DNA from: Chloroflexota bacterium
GTDB lineage: Bacteria > Chloroflexota > Anaerolineae > Anaerolineales > Villigracilaceae
DNA length: 64,000 bases
Direction: 5' to 3'
Assembly (NCBI GenBank): GCA_024224815.1
Contig: JAAENC010000128.1
Location: 62,001 to 126,000, forward strand
In this document: positions 14,835 to 23,035 of the stretch, in pieces
How the letters are laid out: the number at the start of each line of letters is the position of its first letter
How positions within the stretch are numbered: the first letter of the stretch is position 1
Program-made: the position numbers and the translations under genes
The notes under the pieces: generated by a model
Database searches by the model: none
Seen by the model: only the letters and a program-made list of their open reading frames with translations
What the model was told of the DNA's origin: nothing

Positions 14835-16980
14835 ACAAGAACTTCCATTAGCATCTTATGATGCGAAATTGGAAAAACTCTCTAGGGACATTCTCCTGTC
14901 TGTGCGCTGGGATAAACCCGCAATCTTTTGGGCGATTTATGAGAATACCTTTTCTGGAGCAAAGACTGTTTCAGATCTGGAAGCACAACTTGTCCGGCAA
15001 GGGCAGTATGTTCATCATATAACGCCCGATGTTGATGGAAAAAATAATATCATTGATGAGATCACGGATAATAATCATTGGCATGAAACAGTTTTCTTTA
15101 TCATGCATGTGGGGAGTAGTGCAAGAAAAGATATATATGAAACACTTGATTCTCAAAGTGATTTTTTTACCAACAATCAGATTCGCGTAGTCTATTGGCT
15201 GGCAGAATCAGATTTTCTTTTATTTGTACAGCATGTGCCTTCGTTTTGGTTTTCTCAATATAAGCTCGCTGAGTTCTCAGATTCACCTTGTGTAGATTAC
15301 GTTCTTTCCACTATCACTACGCAAACCTGGCAAGATCTTAGCAGGTTAGAAATAGATGAAGAAGAGGTGAGAAGTTTTGAAACAGCTTCCTTGGAAGAAT
15401 TGCTTTCTTTAGATATGCGTATTGATATGAGTAAGTTGCTTCAGCGTGCGCATATATTTATCCGGCTCGGTATTTTTTATTTCAGAAAAGGGAAATTCTT
15501 AAAGTCTTCGCGCTTTTTAAATAAAGCAAATGAAATAGCTGAAATCACTAAAGATAAAGAATATTCTTTAGAAGTTGAGACTCTAAGGGCTTTGTTGTTG
15601 GCTAAAAAAGAAGAATATGACGATGCGATGCAAATTAAGAAAAAATGTTCTTCAGTATCGCCTAAGAAAAATTCAACCTGGAATGCTCTCGGAGAACTTT
15701 ATTCGATGTTATTTATGTTTGACGAGGCTCTTTCGGCCTATCAAGCTTCTCTTGTTCTATCTCCTGAAGATCCAATGAGCTGGCAGGGGATGGGAGAAGT
15801 CTTTCTTCAGCTTGGTCAATCATCAAAAGCAATTAATGCTTTTGAAAAAGTTCTTCGTTTTGCGCCAAACTTTTCTCGTACTTGGCAGGGCCTTGGAAAA
15901 GCTTATCTTGCTAAAAATAATTCTTCGAAAGCAATTCATGCCTATACACAGTCTCTCGAAATTGATTGGAATCAGGCAGATATTTGGTTCGAGTTAGGGC
16001 GTCTTGCAGATGATGAATTTGCCGAAGTTGCGCTTCGACGCGGATTAGACCTATATCCCAAAAATGCTCTTGCCTGGAATCTTCTGGGCAATATCTATTA
16101 TAGATCTCAGAAGTTTGGCGAGTCAATTCAGGCCTACTATCAGGCTGTTCAACTTAAAAAAGACAGCGGGTGGGCATACGCCAATATGGCTCTGTCATAT
16201 GCACGACGGAAACAATATGAAAATGCCACCTTGCTGTATATCAAGGCCCTTCAAATCCTTCAGGATGACCAGGAAAAATCGAATGTCTTATATAAATTAG
16301 GGAACGCCTATAGAGATTCTCATAAATATCGTCGGGCAATTGCCGCATATCAAGAGGCCAGTGGCCTTTATTCGGGAAGTAGTTTTTTGGATAAGAAGCT
16401 CCTGATGCCGGGCCCGTTTAGAGCTGCTGTAGTAGCCCCCGAAGCATTTACGCTACCCCAACACGAAAACAAAGATGACAATGAGCCTGCTACCAAAACC
16501 CGAAAGGCTGCCCCAATTCGAGTTAGTGTAAAGCCTAAATTAAAGAAAGGTGACGAAAATATGATGCTGCGAAAAGTTTTGGAGACCAATAAAAAAGCAC
16601 GCAAAGTGGAGTACTGGCTAGAACTTGGTAATCACTATGTCCGCAATCATCTCTATGATCTGGCCGAAGATGCCTTTTCTATTGCGGTGGACCTTGATCC
16701 TAATAATGGTTGGTCTTATTACAACCTGGCCTTAGCCAACACAGTAAACGGCGCATATAGGGACGCTGTTCCGCTCTATGAGAAGAGTATCCATCTTTTC
16801 GAAGAGAAAAAAGATAAAGCCTCGTCGTGGAATCAGCTGGGAAATGTTTATCGTCGGCTCAATGAGCCTTCTTTAGCGGTAGCAGCTTATGAGAAAGCGC
16901 GAGTCCTTGATCCGCCTAAATCATCGTCACTTCTTTCTCGTGCCCGATTAAGTTTGATGAGTAATTGTTACGTAGAGTAG
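14827..16980 (+). CDS. TPR protein coupled to the ATPase, with the same N-terminal sensor domain
   Basis: This encodes 717 residues. The N-terminal 165 match the N-terminal domain of the protein at 8489: W-D-K-P-A-I-F-W-A-I-Y near 30, then I-R-V-V-Y-W-L-A-E-S and V-P-S-F-W-F-S-Q-Y near 120-140. Residues about 210-480 are TPR repeats (W-N-A-L-G-E-L-Y, W-Q-G-M-G-E-V-F, W-Q-G-L-G-K-A-Y, W-N-L-L-G-N-I-Y). A charged Pro/Lys-rich linker (about 510-565) leads to a last TPR module (about 580-700) beginning Y-W-L-E-L-G-N, shared with the next two proteins. It is coupled to the ATPase by an ATGTCTAA overlap. It is probably the scaffold or sensor of that ATPase; the signal is unknown. Confidence 0.82.
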   Translation: MSKQELPLASYDAKLEKLSRDILLSVRWDKPAIFWAIYENTFSGAKTVSDLEAQLVRQGQYVHHITPDVDGKNNIIDEITDNNHWHETVFFIMHVGSSARKDIYETLDSQSDFFTNNQIRVVYWLAESDFLLFVQHVPSFWFSQYKLAEFSDSPCVDYVLSTITTQTWQDLSRLEIDEEEVRSFETASLEELLSLDMRIDMSKLLQRAHIFIRLGIFYFRKGKFLKSSRFLNKANEIAEITKDKEYSLEVETLRALLLAKKEEYDDAMQIKKKCSSVSPKKNSTWNALGELYSMLFMFDEALSAYQASLVLSPEDPMSWQGMGEVFLQLGQSSKAINAFEKVLRFAPNFSRTWQGLGKAYLAKNNSSKAIHAYTQSLEIDWNQADIWFELGRLADDEFAEVALRRGLDLYPKNALAWNLLGNIYYRSQKFGESIQAYYQAVQLKKDSGWAYANMALSYARRKQYENATLLYIKALQILQDDQEKSNVLYKLGNAYRDSHKYRRAIAAYQEASGLYSGSSFLDKKLLMPGPFRAAVVAPEAFTLPQHENKDDNEPATKTRKAAPIRVSVKPKLKKGDENMMLRKVLETNKKARKVEYWLELGNHYVRNHLYDLAEDAFSIAVDLDPNNGWSYYNLALANTVNGAYRDAVPLYEKSIHLFEEKKDKASSWNQLGNVYRRLNEPSLAVAAYEKARVLDPPKSSSLLSRARLSLMSNCYVE

Positions 16981-17017
16981 AAGTCTGAGTTGCTCGTTTT
17001 GTGAGCGAAGGGAGATT

Positions 17018-17122
17018 ATGGATAAAGAGAATTTTAATAACGAAGTGAGCAAGAGTTTTGTGTGTGAAAGAAATACTAAGTGCAAATCAATATCTATAAA
17101 GATAGGAGAAAAAAATGAGTAA
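17018..17122 (+). CDS. Possible 34-residue small protein/coupling ORF
   Basis: This short ORF has an AAGGGAG ribosome-binding site five bases before its ATG. It encodes a hydrophilic, Lys/Asn/Glu-rich peptide starting M-D-K-E-N-F and containing two Cys. Its TAA lies inside the start region of the next gene (ATGAGTAA), the same 8-base overlap seen between the ATPase and TPR genes at 14827-14834. That geometry favours translational coupling. No family is recognisable, and chance cannot be excluded for so short an ORF. Confidence 0.4.
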   Translation: MDKENFNNEVSKSFVCERNTKCKSISIKIGEKNE

Positions 17123-18995
17123 GCACCAATTATGGAACGAATTAGGAAATGTCTACATTAATTCCAATGCATTTGAAGAGGCAATTCAGGCGTACAGAAA
17201 AGCCATTGATATTAGCCCCGATTTTGGTTGGGCCTATAACAATATGGCTTTAGCCTATATGCGTTTAGGGCAGCCAGAAATTTCAATTCCTTATTATCAG
17301 CGCAGTATTGAGCTTTTGAGTGAATTCAAAGATAAGGCTGTTGCCTGGCATCGTATGGGGAACTCGTACCAGGTTATGGATGATATTGAGAATGCTGTTC
17401 TCGCTTTTCAACGTGCAGTTAACCTAGATTTGGATAACACGAAATATCGTCATGATCTAGCTGTGGCGAAAGCAGAATATGCTTATGAAGAAGAAGAAAT
17501 AAAAGATGAAGAACTGGAGCTTGCAGAAGAAGAGACAAAAGCTGTTGCAGAAGAGCAAGAGACTGAGCCTTTGGATGAAGCTGTAGTTGAAGAAGAGAAT
17601 GAAGAAGAAGGTAGCTATTCTTCCTGGATAGAAAAAACGATTGAGAAACTGACCAAAAAGGCCCTTAAGAAAAAGGCTGCGGCATTTGAGTATGAAACGA
17701 TCGTTTTCCCAGAAGGTGTTGTTCCAGAAGAAGCCGTTGCTGAATTAATGTCTCTCGTAGAAGGACAATCGGTTGAGACACTTCTTTCTGAAGATGAAAA
17801 ACCTGCTGAGGAAGAAAGCAAAGTTGAAGAGTTGCCTGAGTTAGAAATTGAAGAAGAGATAGCTGAAGAACTTTTCTTAGAAGAGGAAAGCAAAATAGAA
17901 GAACTTCCTGAGCTTGAAATTGAAGAAGAGCAAGTTGTTGAAGCACCACTTTCCGAAGAAGAAAGTCTTAAAGACGAGAAAGATAGCATTGAAGAACTTT
18001 CTGTATTGGAAGTTGATGCTGATGAAGCAGTAGAAGAATTGTCTGATGAAGATTCTGGTGGTGTAGAAACACAGGCCTTAGAGATCGAAGTTGCAGATGA
18101 AGAAGTAGAAGCTGTCGCCGTCGTTGCAGAAGAGAAAGAAGAAGTTGATGCTCTTGAACAAGTTGAAGCTATTCAAATAAGTGCTCCCCCTGTTCCTGCT
18201 GCGATTGCAAAAGACTTAATTCCCGCATTTGCTTCTGTAGAAGATGAAGAGCTAGATGCTGGCCTGCAAAATCTGATGAGCGAAATCTCACAAGAAATTG
18301 ATGTTGATGAGAAGGGTTCTGAAGATGTGCTCCTCGAAGAAGAAACTTTCTTTGTATCAGAGCAAGAAGAAGAATTCCTGGATGAGATCGCAGAAGAGAT
18401 TGAAGAAAATATCGTAGAGGAAGTCTCTGCACAAGAAGTTGTCGAGGAAAGCATTGAAGAACTCGAAGAAGAACCCCAAGAAGAAGCGCTTTTCGAAAAC
18501 GATGGCGTGCTTCTTGAAAATTCTGAAGAAGTTGCCAAAGAAGAGTCTCTTTTCAACCAAATTGTTTCCGACAACGGGAATGGAAACGGTAATGGTAATG
18601 GTTCTACATCCAGCATAAGCTCGGCAAGAGTGTGGAGTGAGCTTGGTAATGTTTTCTATAAAGAAGGCATTTTCGATGGCGCACAAATTGCCTATAAAAA
18701 AGCCATTGAACTAGATAATAAATTCGGTCTGGCGTTCAATAATCTGGCATTACTGCATGTTCATGATGGAGAATACGAAGAAGCTGTGCAACTCTATGAA
18801 ACAAGCATCGACCTGATCGAAAATAATACAGCCCAAGCTGTTACTTGGAATAATCTAGGGAACGCCCATCGTGCGCTAAAGGCATACGAAGAAGCCGAAA
18901 AAGCGTATCGCAAAGCCGATGATCTTGTTGGTGAAAAAATTGCTATTGAAAGCTCAACACGTTATGGTTTGCTTGATGACACAAGTTCCTCATAA
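17115..18995 (+). CDS. Acidic TPR scaffold protein (TPR - Glu-rich linker - TPR)
   Basis: This 626-residue protein has TPR modules at both ends (about 1-120 and 510-620). Each opens W-x-E-L-G-N-V-x-Y and includes A-Y-x-K-A-I and N-N-x-A-L. Between them lies a strongly acidic, low-complexity region (about 125-495) with many E-E and V-E-E/L-P-E-L-E-I-E-E units, closed by an N-G repeat of nine residues. There is no signal peptide or membrane segment. Two copies of a near 25-residue unit (K-x-E-E-L-P-E-L-E-I-E-E) indicate internal tandem duplication. The start has AGGAG eight bases upstream. It probably serves as a flexible scaffold between two binding heads. The acidic linker could mimic nucleic acid or phase-separate, but that is speculation. 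Confidence 0.78.
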   Translation: MSKHQLWNELGNVYINSNAFEEAIQAYRKAIDISPDFGWAYNNMALAYMRLGQPEISIPYYQRSIELLSEFKDKAVAWHRMGNSYQVMDDIENAVLAFQRAVNLDLDNTKYRHDLAVAKAEYAYEEEEIKDEELELAEEETKAVAEEQETEPLDEAVVEEENEEEGSYSSWIEKTIEKLTKKALKKKAAAFEYETIVFPEGVVPEEAVAELMSLVEGQSVETLLSEDEKPAEEESKVEELPELEIEEEIAEELFLEEESKIEELPELEIEEEQVVEAPLSEEESLKDEKDSIEELSVLEVDADEAVEELSDEDSGGVETQALEIEVADEEVEAVAVVAEEKEEVDALEQVEAIQISAPPVPAAIAKDLIPAFASVEDEELDAGLQNLMSEISQEIDVDEKGSEDVLLEEETFFVSEQEEEFLDEIAEEIEENIVEEVSAQEVVEESIEELEEEPQEEALFENDGVLLENSEEVAKEESLFNQIVSDNGNGNGNGNGSTSSISSARVWSELGNVFYKEGIFDGAQIAYKKAIELDNKFGLAFNNLALLHVHDGEYEEAVQLYETSIDLIENNTAQAVTWNNLGNAHRALKAYEEAEKAYRKADDLVGEKIAIESSTRYGLLDDTSSS

Positions 18996-19012
18996 GTAAA
19001 AGGAGAAACCCA

Positions 19013-20995
19013 ATGGGTGACGATACTATTTGGAATGAAATAGGCACTCTCCATTTCAATACAGGCTCCTATTTGCAAGCGAGAAGAGCATATCAACGAG
19101 CCATAAATATTGGCGGCGGAAAGACCGCAATGCAGAACTTGGCCTTAGCCTATCTAAAAGAAAATGAGATTGCAAAAGCTATCTCTGTATACAAAAAGAT
19201 TGCTAAAAAAACTTCTGATAGTAAAGAAAAAGCAGGTCTGTGGCAGCGGATCGGTGAATTATATTCACTGTTGGAAGAACATGATAACGCTTTGCAAGCC
19301 TATGGTTTTTCAGGCGCAGAGATACCCGGAAATAAAAAAGAGATCGATTGGCAAACTCACCTTAGCCCAATTTCAAGCTTTGGCGAAGTGGAAAACGCAA
19401 GTTTTGTTGATCTTCCGCAGCCAAGCGTGGACGAGGAGCCTGCTCCCGTTTTAGAAACCGAAACTCTCCCCAGAGAAGGCTCTCTCGTTCACATTAACAT
19501 CGAAGAAATTTATGTTAACCCCGTGCAGCCTCGCGTGCATATCGATATAGAATTCCTTGCCGAATCAATTCGCCAGTACGGCATCATTCAACCACTCATC
19601 GTTACACCGCCGAGTGGAGAAAATGAGCGTTATACGCTTATTTCGGGTGAACGCCGCCTGAAGGCAGCGCGTCAGGTAGGGTTAGATACTGTCCCTGCGA
19701 TCATCCGTGATGTAGATGAAAGGCTTCGCCTAAGGTTAGCCTTGGTAGAGAACGTACAGAGAAGAAATCTATCTCTATTTGAAGAAGCCGAGGCATACGA
19801 AGAGTTGAAAAATGAGCTTGACTTATCTGAAATAGAAATTGCCAAGCTCATTGGCAAAAACGCTGTTGCGGTGAAAAACCTGCTCCATTTATTGGAGATG
19901 CCAAAAAATATCCAACGCGCACTAGAAGCGGGACGGATCTCTGAAGAACACGCTCGCTCTCTCTTTCTATTAGAAGACAAGCGTGTTCAAAGAAAAGCTC
20001 TTCAAGAAGTTTTAGATGATGAGCTATCTGTCCGAAAAACCAAAACACTAGTGAGATCCATGCTTCGAGAAAGCATGCAAGAAAACGATATAGACGAGCA
20101 TGATGAAGAGCATCAACTCTCAGAAGAAAAACAAGAAGCCAGCACAGCATTTGTGGCAGCAGATGTTGTGCCAGCTTCAGAAGTAATTGCTGAGATGCTT
20201 ATCGAAGAGCCTGATGTGATAGAAGAAATAAGTGATGAAGATGAAGACCTGGATATTGAAGTCCTTGAGGATACTGTTGTGAACGAAGATGACCTTATTG
20301 CTGAAACTGAATCCTATTCAGATGAAGCAGAAGTCATTGAAAACACAGAAAAAGATGAACCTATTACCTTTGGTGAATCTTTGTTGCCACAAACAGCAGA
20401 CTTTGAGAACCCGCACCAGTCTTATAGTGACGAAGAAATAGAAAAACGTATATTAACATTCAAGCGTGTCACAGAAGAAAATCCAAATAACGATAAAGCC
20501 TGGTACAGGTTAGGAAATCACTACGTCCGCTTAGATGATACCGAATCGGCCATTGACGCTTATTCAAAGGCGATAGATATTGCCCCTCATCGTAGCGAGT
20601 ATTTATATCAACTTGGGCAAGTTTATTTATCCGGCCAGTGTTATCTCGAAGCCGCCGAAATGCTAGAGTTGGTTGTAGCAGCAGATGGGAAAAATGCTTT
20701 TGCACGTTGTGCACTGGCGAGCTCTTACCGCCATTTAGATATGGATGACAAAGCCAAGGTACATCTTGATATTGTTGCCCCTATGATGCGGTATGAGGAG
20801 GACTATAACCGTGCGTGCTTTGAAGCCATTTGCGGGAATACCGCTAAATCAGTTGAGCTGCTGAACACCTTGTTGGAGAAAGATGAAATCACGCTTGAGA
20901 AAATTCAATCAGATTCGGATTTTGACTTTATCCGTGAAGAACCGCTGTTTTCTGAATTAACAAGCGACGTGTCGTTTTCAGAAGCCAATATCTAG
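19013..20995 (+). CDS. TPR-ParB-TPR fusion protein
   Basis: This 660-residue protein has an N-terminal TPR module (about 3-105, W-N-E-I-G-T-L-H-F) and a linker, then a complete ParB N-terminal (CTPase) domain at about 155-245. The ParB signs are N-P-V-Q-P-R, L-A-E-S-I-R-Q-Y-G-I-I-Q-P-L, S-G-E-R-R-L-K-A-A and E-N-V-Q-R-R-N-L-S-x-F-E-E-A. A KorB-like helix-turn-helix follows (about 250-310, E-I-A-K-L-I-G-K-N-A-V-A-V-K-N-L-L), then an acidic linker (about 360-470) and a C-terminal TPR domain (about 485-650). The nucleotide motif G-E-R-R is intact, so CTP binding is expected by family. No parA gene is in the window and the usual ParB dimer domain is replaced by TPRs. AAGGAG precedes the start, 17 bp after the acidic TPR gene. 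Confidence 0.88.
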   Translation: MGDDTIWNEIGTLHFNTGSYLQARRAYQRAINIGGGKTAMQNLALAYLKENEIAKAISVYKKIAKKTSDSKEKAGLWQRIGELYSLLEEHDNALQAYGFSGAEIPGNKKEIDWQTHLSPISSFGEVENASFVDLPQPSVDEEPAPVLETETLPREGSLVHINIEEIYVNPVQPRVHIDIEFLAESIRQYGIIQPLIVTPPSGENERYTLISGERRLKAARQVGLDTVPAIIRDVDERLRLRLALVENVQRRNLSLFEEAEAYEELKNELDLSEIEIAKLIGKNAVAVKNLLHLLEMPKNIQRALEAGRISEEHARSLFLLEDKRVQRKALQEVLDDELSVRKTKTLVRSMLRESMQENDIDEHDEEHQLSEEKQEASTAFVAADVVPASEVIAEMLIEEPDVIEEISDEDEDLDIEVLEDTVVNEDDLIAETESYSDEAEVIENTEKDEPITFGESLLPQTADFENPHQSYSDEEIEKRILTFKRVTEENPNNDKAWYRLGNHYVRLDDTESAIDAYSKAIDIAPHRSEYLYQLGQVYLSGQCYLEAAEMLELVVAADGKNAFARCALASSYRHLDMDDKAKVHLDIVAPMMRYEEDYNRACFEAICGNTAKSVELLNTLLEKDEITLEKIQSDSDFDFIREEPLFSELTSDVSFSEANI

Positions 20996-21006
20996 TTCGG
21001 TGAATT

Positions 21007-21041
21007 AGCTTCCCTCACTCTTCTTGAAAGTGAGGGAAGCT
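21007..21041 (+). other. Strong hairpin without T-run between ParB-fusion and HD-GYP genes
   Basis: AGCTTCCCTCACT (21007-21019) and AGTGAGGGAAGCT (21029-21041) form a perfect 13-bp stem with a nine-base loop. No T-run follows, so it is not a classic terminator. It may be a processing or stability element, or may partly attenuate read-through into the HD-GYP gene, whose start 20 bp later lacks a clear Shine-Dalgarno sequence. Confidence 0.6.
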
Positions 21042-21060
21042 GATCGGGTGTATTCAAAAG

Positions 21061-22299
21061 ATGAAAATGAAGAACGAATTAGAATTAATTGCCTCTTTAG
21101 AAAAGCTTGGTACAAAAAATAATTTAGACGAAAATTCTTGGTTAGAAAAAAAAACGACTCCAATCATCAATAAGATGTTTCAGGTTGGCCATAAATTTAC
21201 TGAACCCTCAAATAAAATCACAGACGCCAGTGAACGACGTAATATTCGTTTGCTTTCACTTTTTTTGATCATCCTTTTTGGAATATTTTTCGCGCTAAAC
21301 CTTTCTTATTTTATTTTTGTTCCCCACTACATTCTTCCCCAGGCGGATGTTTTTGGCTATGCACTAATGATTATCTTGTATAGTATCAGTCGAACGGAGT
21401 ATGCCAAGCTAGCTTCTATCTTGATGATCGTTATGTTCCCAATAAATATTTATGCCAATATTCTTAGTGGCACTAGTTTAAGCATTGCGGCAACTCTGAA
21501 TTTCTTGATTCCCAGTTATATTCTTATTAGTATATGGTTTTCAATTGTTAGCATCACTATTTTTGGTTTGTTGAATGCAGCCTTTATGCTTACGTTGCCT
21601 TATCTGGTGCCAGAGATTGTTCCTAAGCTCTCAATTATCCTTGGGCCATTGGCTGTAAGTGTAATTGTCATGGTTTTATTGGTTGTTGCCAAAAAGCATC
21701 ACAACCAAATCGAAATTGCTCGCCAGTTGGAACTGCGTTCAGCCTATGATGCGACTCTTGAAGGCTGGTCACGGGTATTAGAACTGCGGGACGAAGAAAC
21801 AGGAGGCCATTCTCAACGTGTTACTACATTAGTTTTGGAGCTGGCACAAGAGTTGGGTATCAGTGGTCAAGATTTAGATCATATTCGTCGTGGCGCGCTC
21901 TTGCATGATATAGGAAAAATGGGCGTCCCCGATGATGTTTTACATAAACCTAGCTCATTGACTGATGATGAATTTGAAATTATTAAGCAACATCCCGGTT
22001 TCGCATATGAGCTTTTATTCCCGATCTCTTTTTTACATAAAGCTCTAGAGATTCCATACTGTCATCATGAAAAATGGGATGGTTCTGGTTACCCCCAAGG
22101 GTTAAAAGGTGAAAAAATCCCTATATCGGCGCGTATCTTTGCCGTCGTAGATGTTTGGGATGCTCTGCTTTCAGATAGACCTTATCGTAATGCTTGGCCT
22201 AAAGAGAAAGGAGTTAATTACATAATTGCTGATCGCGGCAAACACTTTGACCCACATATAACAGACACCTTTTTACAGATTAGAGAAACAACAATGTAA
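21061..22299 (+). CDS. Membrane HD-GYP domain protein (probable c-di-GMP phosphodiesterase)
   Basis: This encodes 412 residues. The N-terminal 60 are hydrophilic, followed by about five or six hydrophobic segments (62-215) and a short coiled stretch. The HD-GYP domain covers about 225-405: H-S-Q-R-V near 252, H-D-I-G-K-M-G-V-P near 282, H-P near 316, H-H-E-K-W-D-G-S-G-Y-P-x-G-L near 339 and D-V-W-D-A-L near 367. All metal-binding His/Asp residues and the GYP triad are present, so it should hydrolyse c-di-GMP. Two ATGs (21061 and 21067) are possible starts, neither with a good ribosome-binding site. It follows the ParB-TPR gene across a hairpin and is probably the last gene of that cluster. 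Confidence 0.88.
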   Translation: MKMKNELELIASLEKLGTKNNLDENSWLEKKTTPIINKMFQVGHKFTEPSNKITDASERRNIRLLSLFLIILFGIFFALNLSYFIFVPHYILPQADVFGYALMIILYSISRTEYAKLASILMIVMFPINIYANILSGTSLSIAATLNFLIPSYILISIWFSIVSITIFGLLNAAFMLTLPYLVPEIVPKLSIILGPLAVSVIVMVLLVVAKKHHNQIEIARQLELRSAYDATLEGWSRVLELRDEETGGHSQRVTTLVLELAQELGISGQDLDHIRRGALLHDIGKMGVPDDVLHKPSSLTDDEFEIIKQHPGFAYELLFPISFLHKALEIPYCHHEKWDGSGYPQGLKGEKIPISARIFAVVDVWDALLSDRPYRNAWPKEKGVNYIIADRGKHFDPHITDTFLQIRETTM

Positions 22300-22336
22300 A
22301 GCCAACTGAGATTAGAGCACGCCCATTGCTATAAGG

Positions 22337-22437
22337 ACTTCTTGCAATACTCATTTTTTTCTCCCTTCGCACACAAAATGCAAGAAGTTTTTTAGAAAAA
22401 AGCCTTGCGGAGATTTAATCCTCTGCAAGGCTTTTAC
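22337..22437. terminator. Two consecutive hairpin terminators between convergent genes
   Basis: First hairpin: ACTTCTTGCA (22337-22346) with TGCAAGAAGT (22379-22388) followed by T's, on the + strand. Second hairpin: AAAAGCCTTGC (22398-22408) with GCAAGGCTTTT (22425-22435), with T-runs on both strands. Together they separate the HD-GYP gene from plsY. The ACTTCTTGCA seed recurs in the repeat near 48617-48644. Confidence 0.8.
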
Positions 22438-22447
22438 TTTCTCTTTC

Positions 22448-23035
22448 TTAGTTTTTCTCAGTGTCTCTGTCCAGCCATAACTCGCGGTATTTTCGATTCC
22501 AGTCCACAGTGAAGCGGATTGCGACGACCAATCCTGTCGCAGCCATTACCCAAAGCTCGGTGCCGCGAAAATGGAGCAGCCAGAGCAAAAAGGGGGCTAG
22601 CAGCCCGGTAAAAAGTGCTGCTCTTGCTGAATGTCGGATAATAAGAACGAAGAATATTAGCAGGGCAAGCACGATCAAAAAAGTGATGGGTTTTACTGCC
22701 AGCATTGTTCCACCAGCGGCTGCCAATCCCATCCCGCCGCGAAAGTTGGCGAAGACGGGGTAACAATGCCCGAGTACCACTAATGCTGCTGTTATTGCCA
22801 CCGACCAAGCCGGAAGTCCCGCGCGAAGCGAAAAGTAGATAGGCACAAATCCTTTTGAGATATCGAGCAGTAAAACAGCGGCACCCGGTGCGAATCCAGC
22901 TTGTCTGATTGTGTTGGTTGCACCAACATGCCCGGAGCCGCCATCCCGAATATCAATATTTTTAACGAGACGCGTGATCCATAAGCCAAAAGGAAGTGAG
23001 CCAGCCAGATACCCTATAACCCAATATAGGATCAT
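22448..23035 (-). CDS. plsY: Acyl-phosphate:glycerol-3-phosphate acyltransferase PlsY
   Basis: This 195-residue integral membrane protein has the PlsY signatures: an N-terminal Y-L-A-G-S-L-P-F-G, then G-S-G-H-V-G-A-T-N-T-I-R near 33-44 (phosphate-binding loop), L-D-I-S-K-G near 58 and G-H-C-Y-P-V-F-A-N-F-R-G-G-M-G near 87-101. About five membrane helices are visible. PlsY transfers the acyl group of acyl-phosphate to glycerol-3-phosphate in the first step of phospholipid synthesis. The last motif reads R-G-G-M-G instead of the usual K-G-G-K-G, a mild variation. It overlaps the upstream TerC gene by four bases (ATGA), so the two are translationally coupled. Confidence 0.93.
   Translation of the reverse strand: MILYWVIGYLAGSLPFGLWITRLVKNIDIRDGGSGHVGATNTIRQAGFAPGAAVLLLDISKGFVPIYFSLRAGLPAWSVAITAALVVLGHCYPVFANFRGGMGLAAAGGTMLAVKPITFLIVLALLIFFVLIIRHSARAALFTGLLAPFLLWLLHFRGTELWVMAATGLVVAIRFTVDWNRKYRELWLDRDTEKN

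Noticed and set aside
17615..18616. Long Ser-rich open frames on the minus strand opposite the acidic TPR gene
   Set aside because: They are the antisense of Glu codons (GAA/GAG read as TTC/CTC/TCT). The plus-strand gene has a ribosome-binding site and clear TPR domains.
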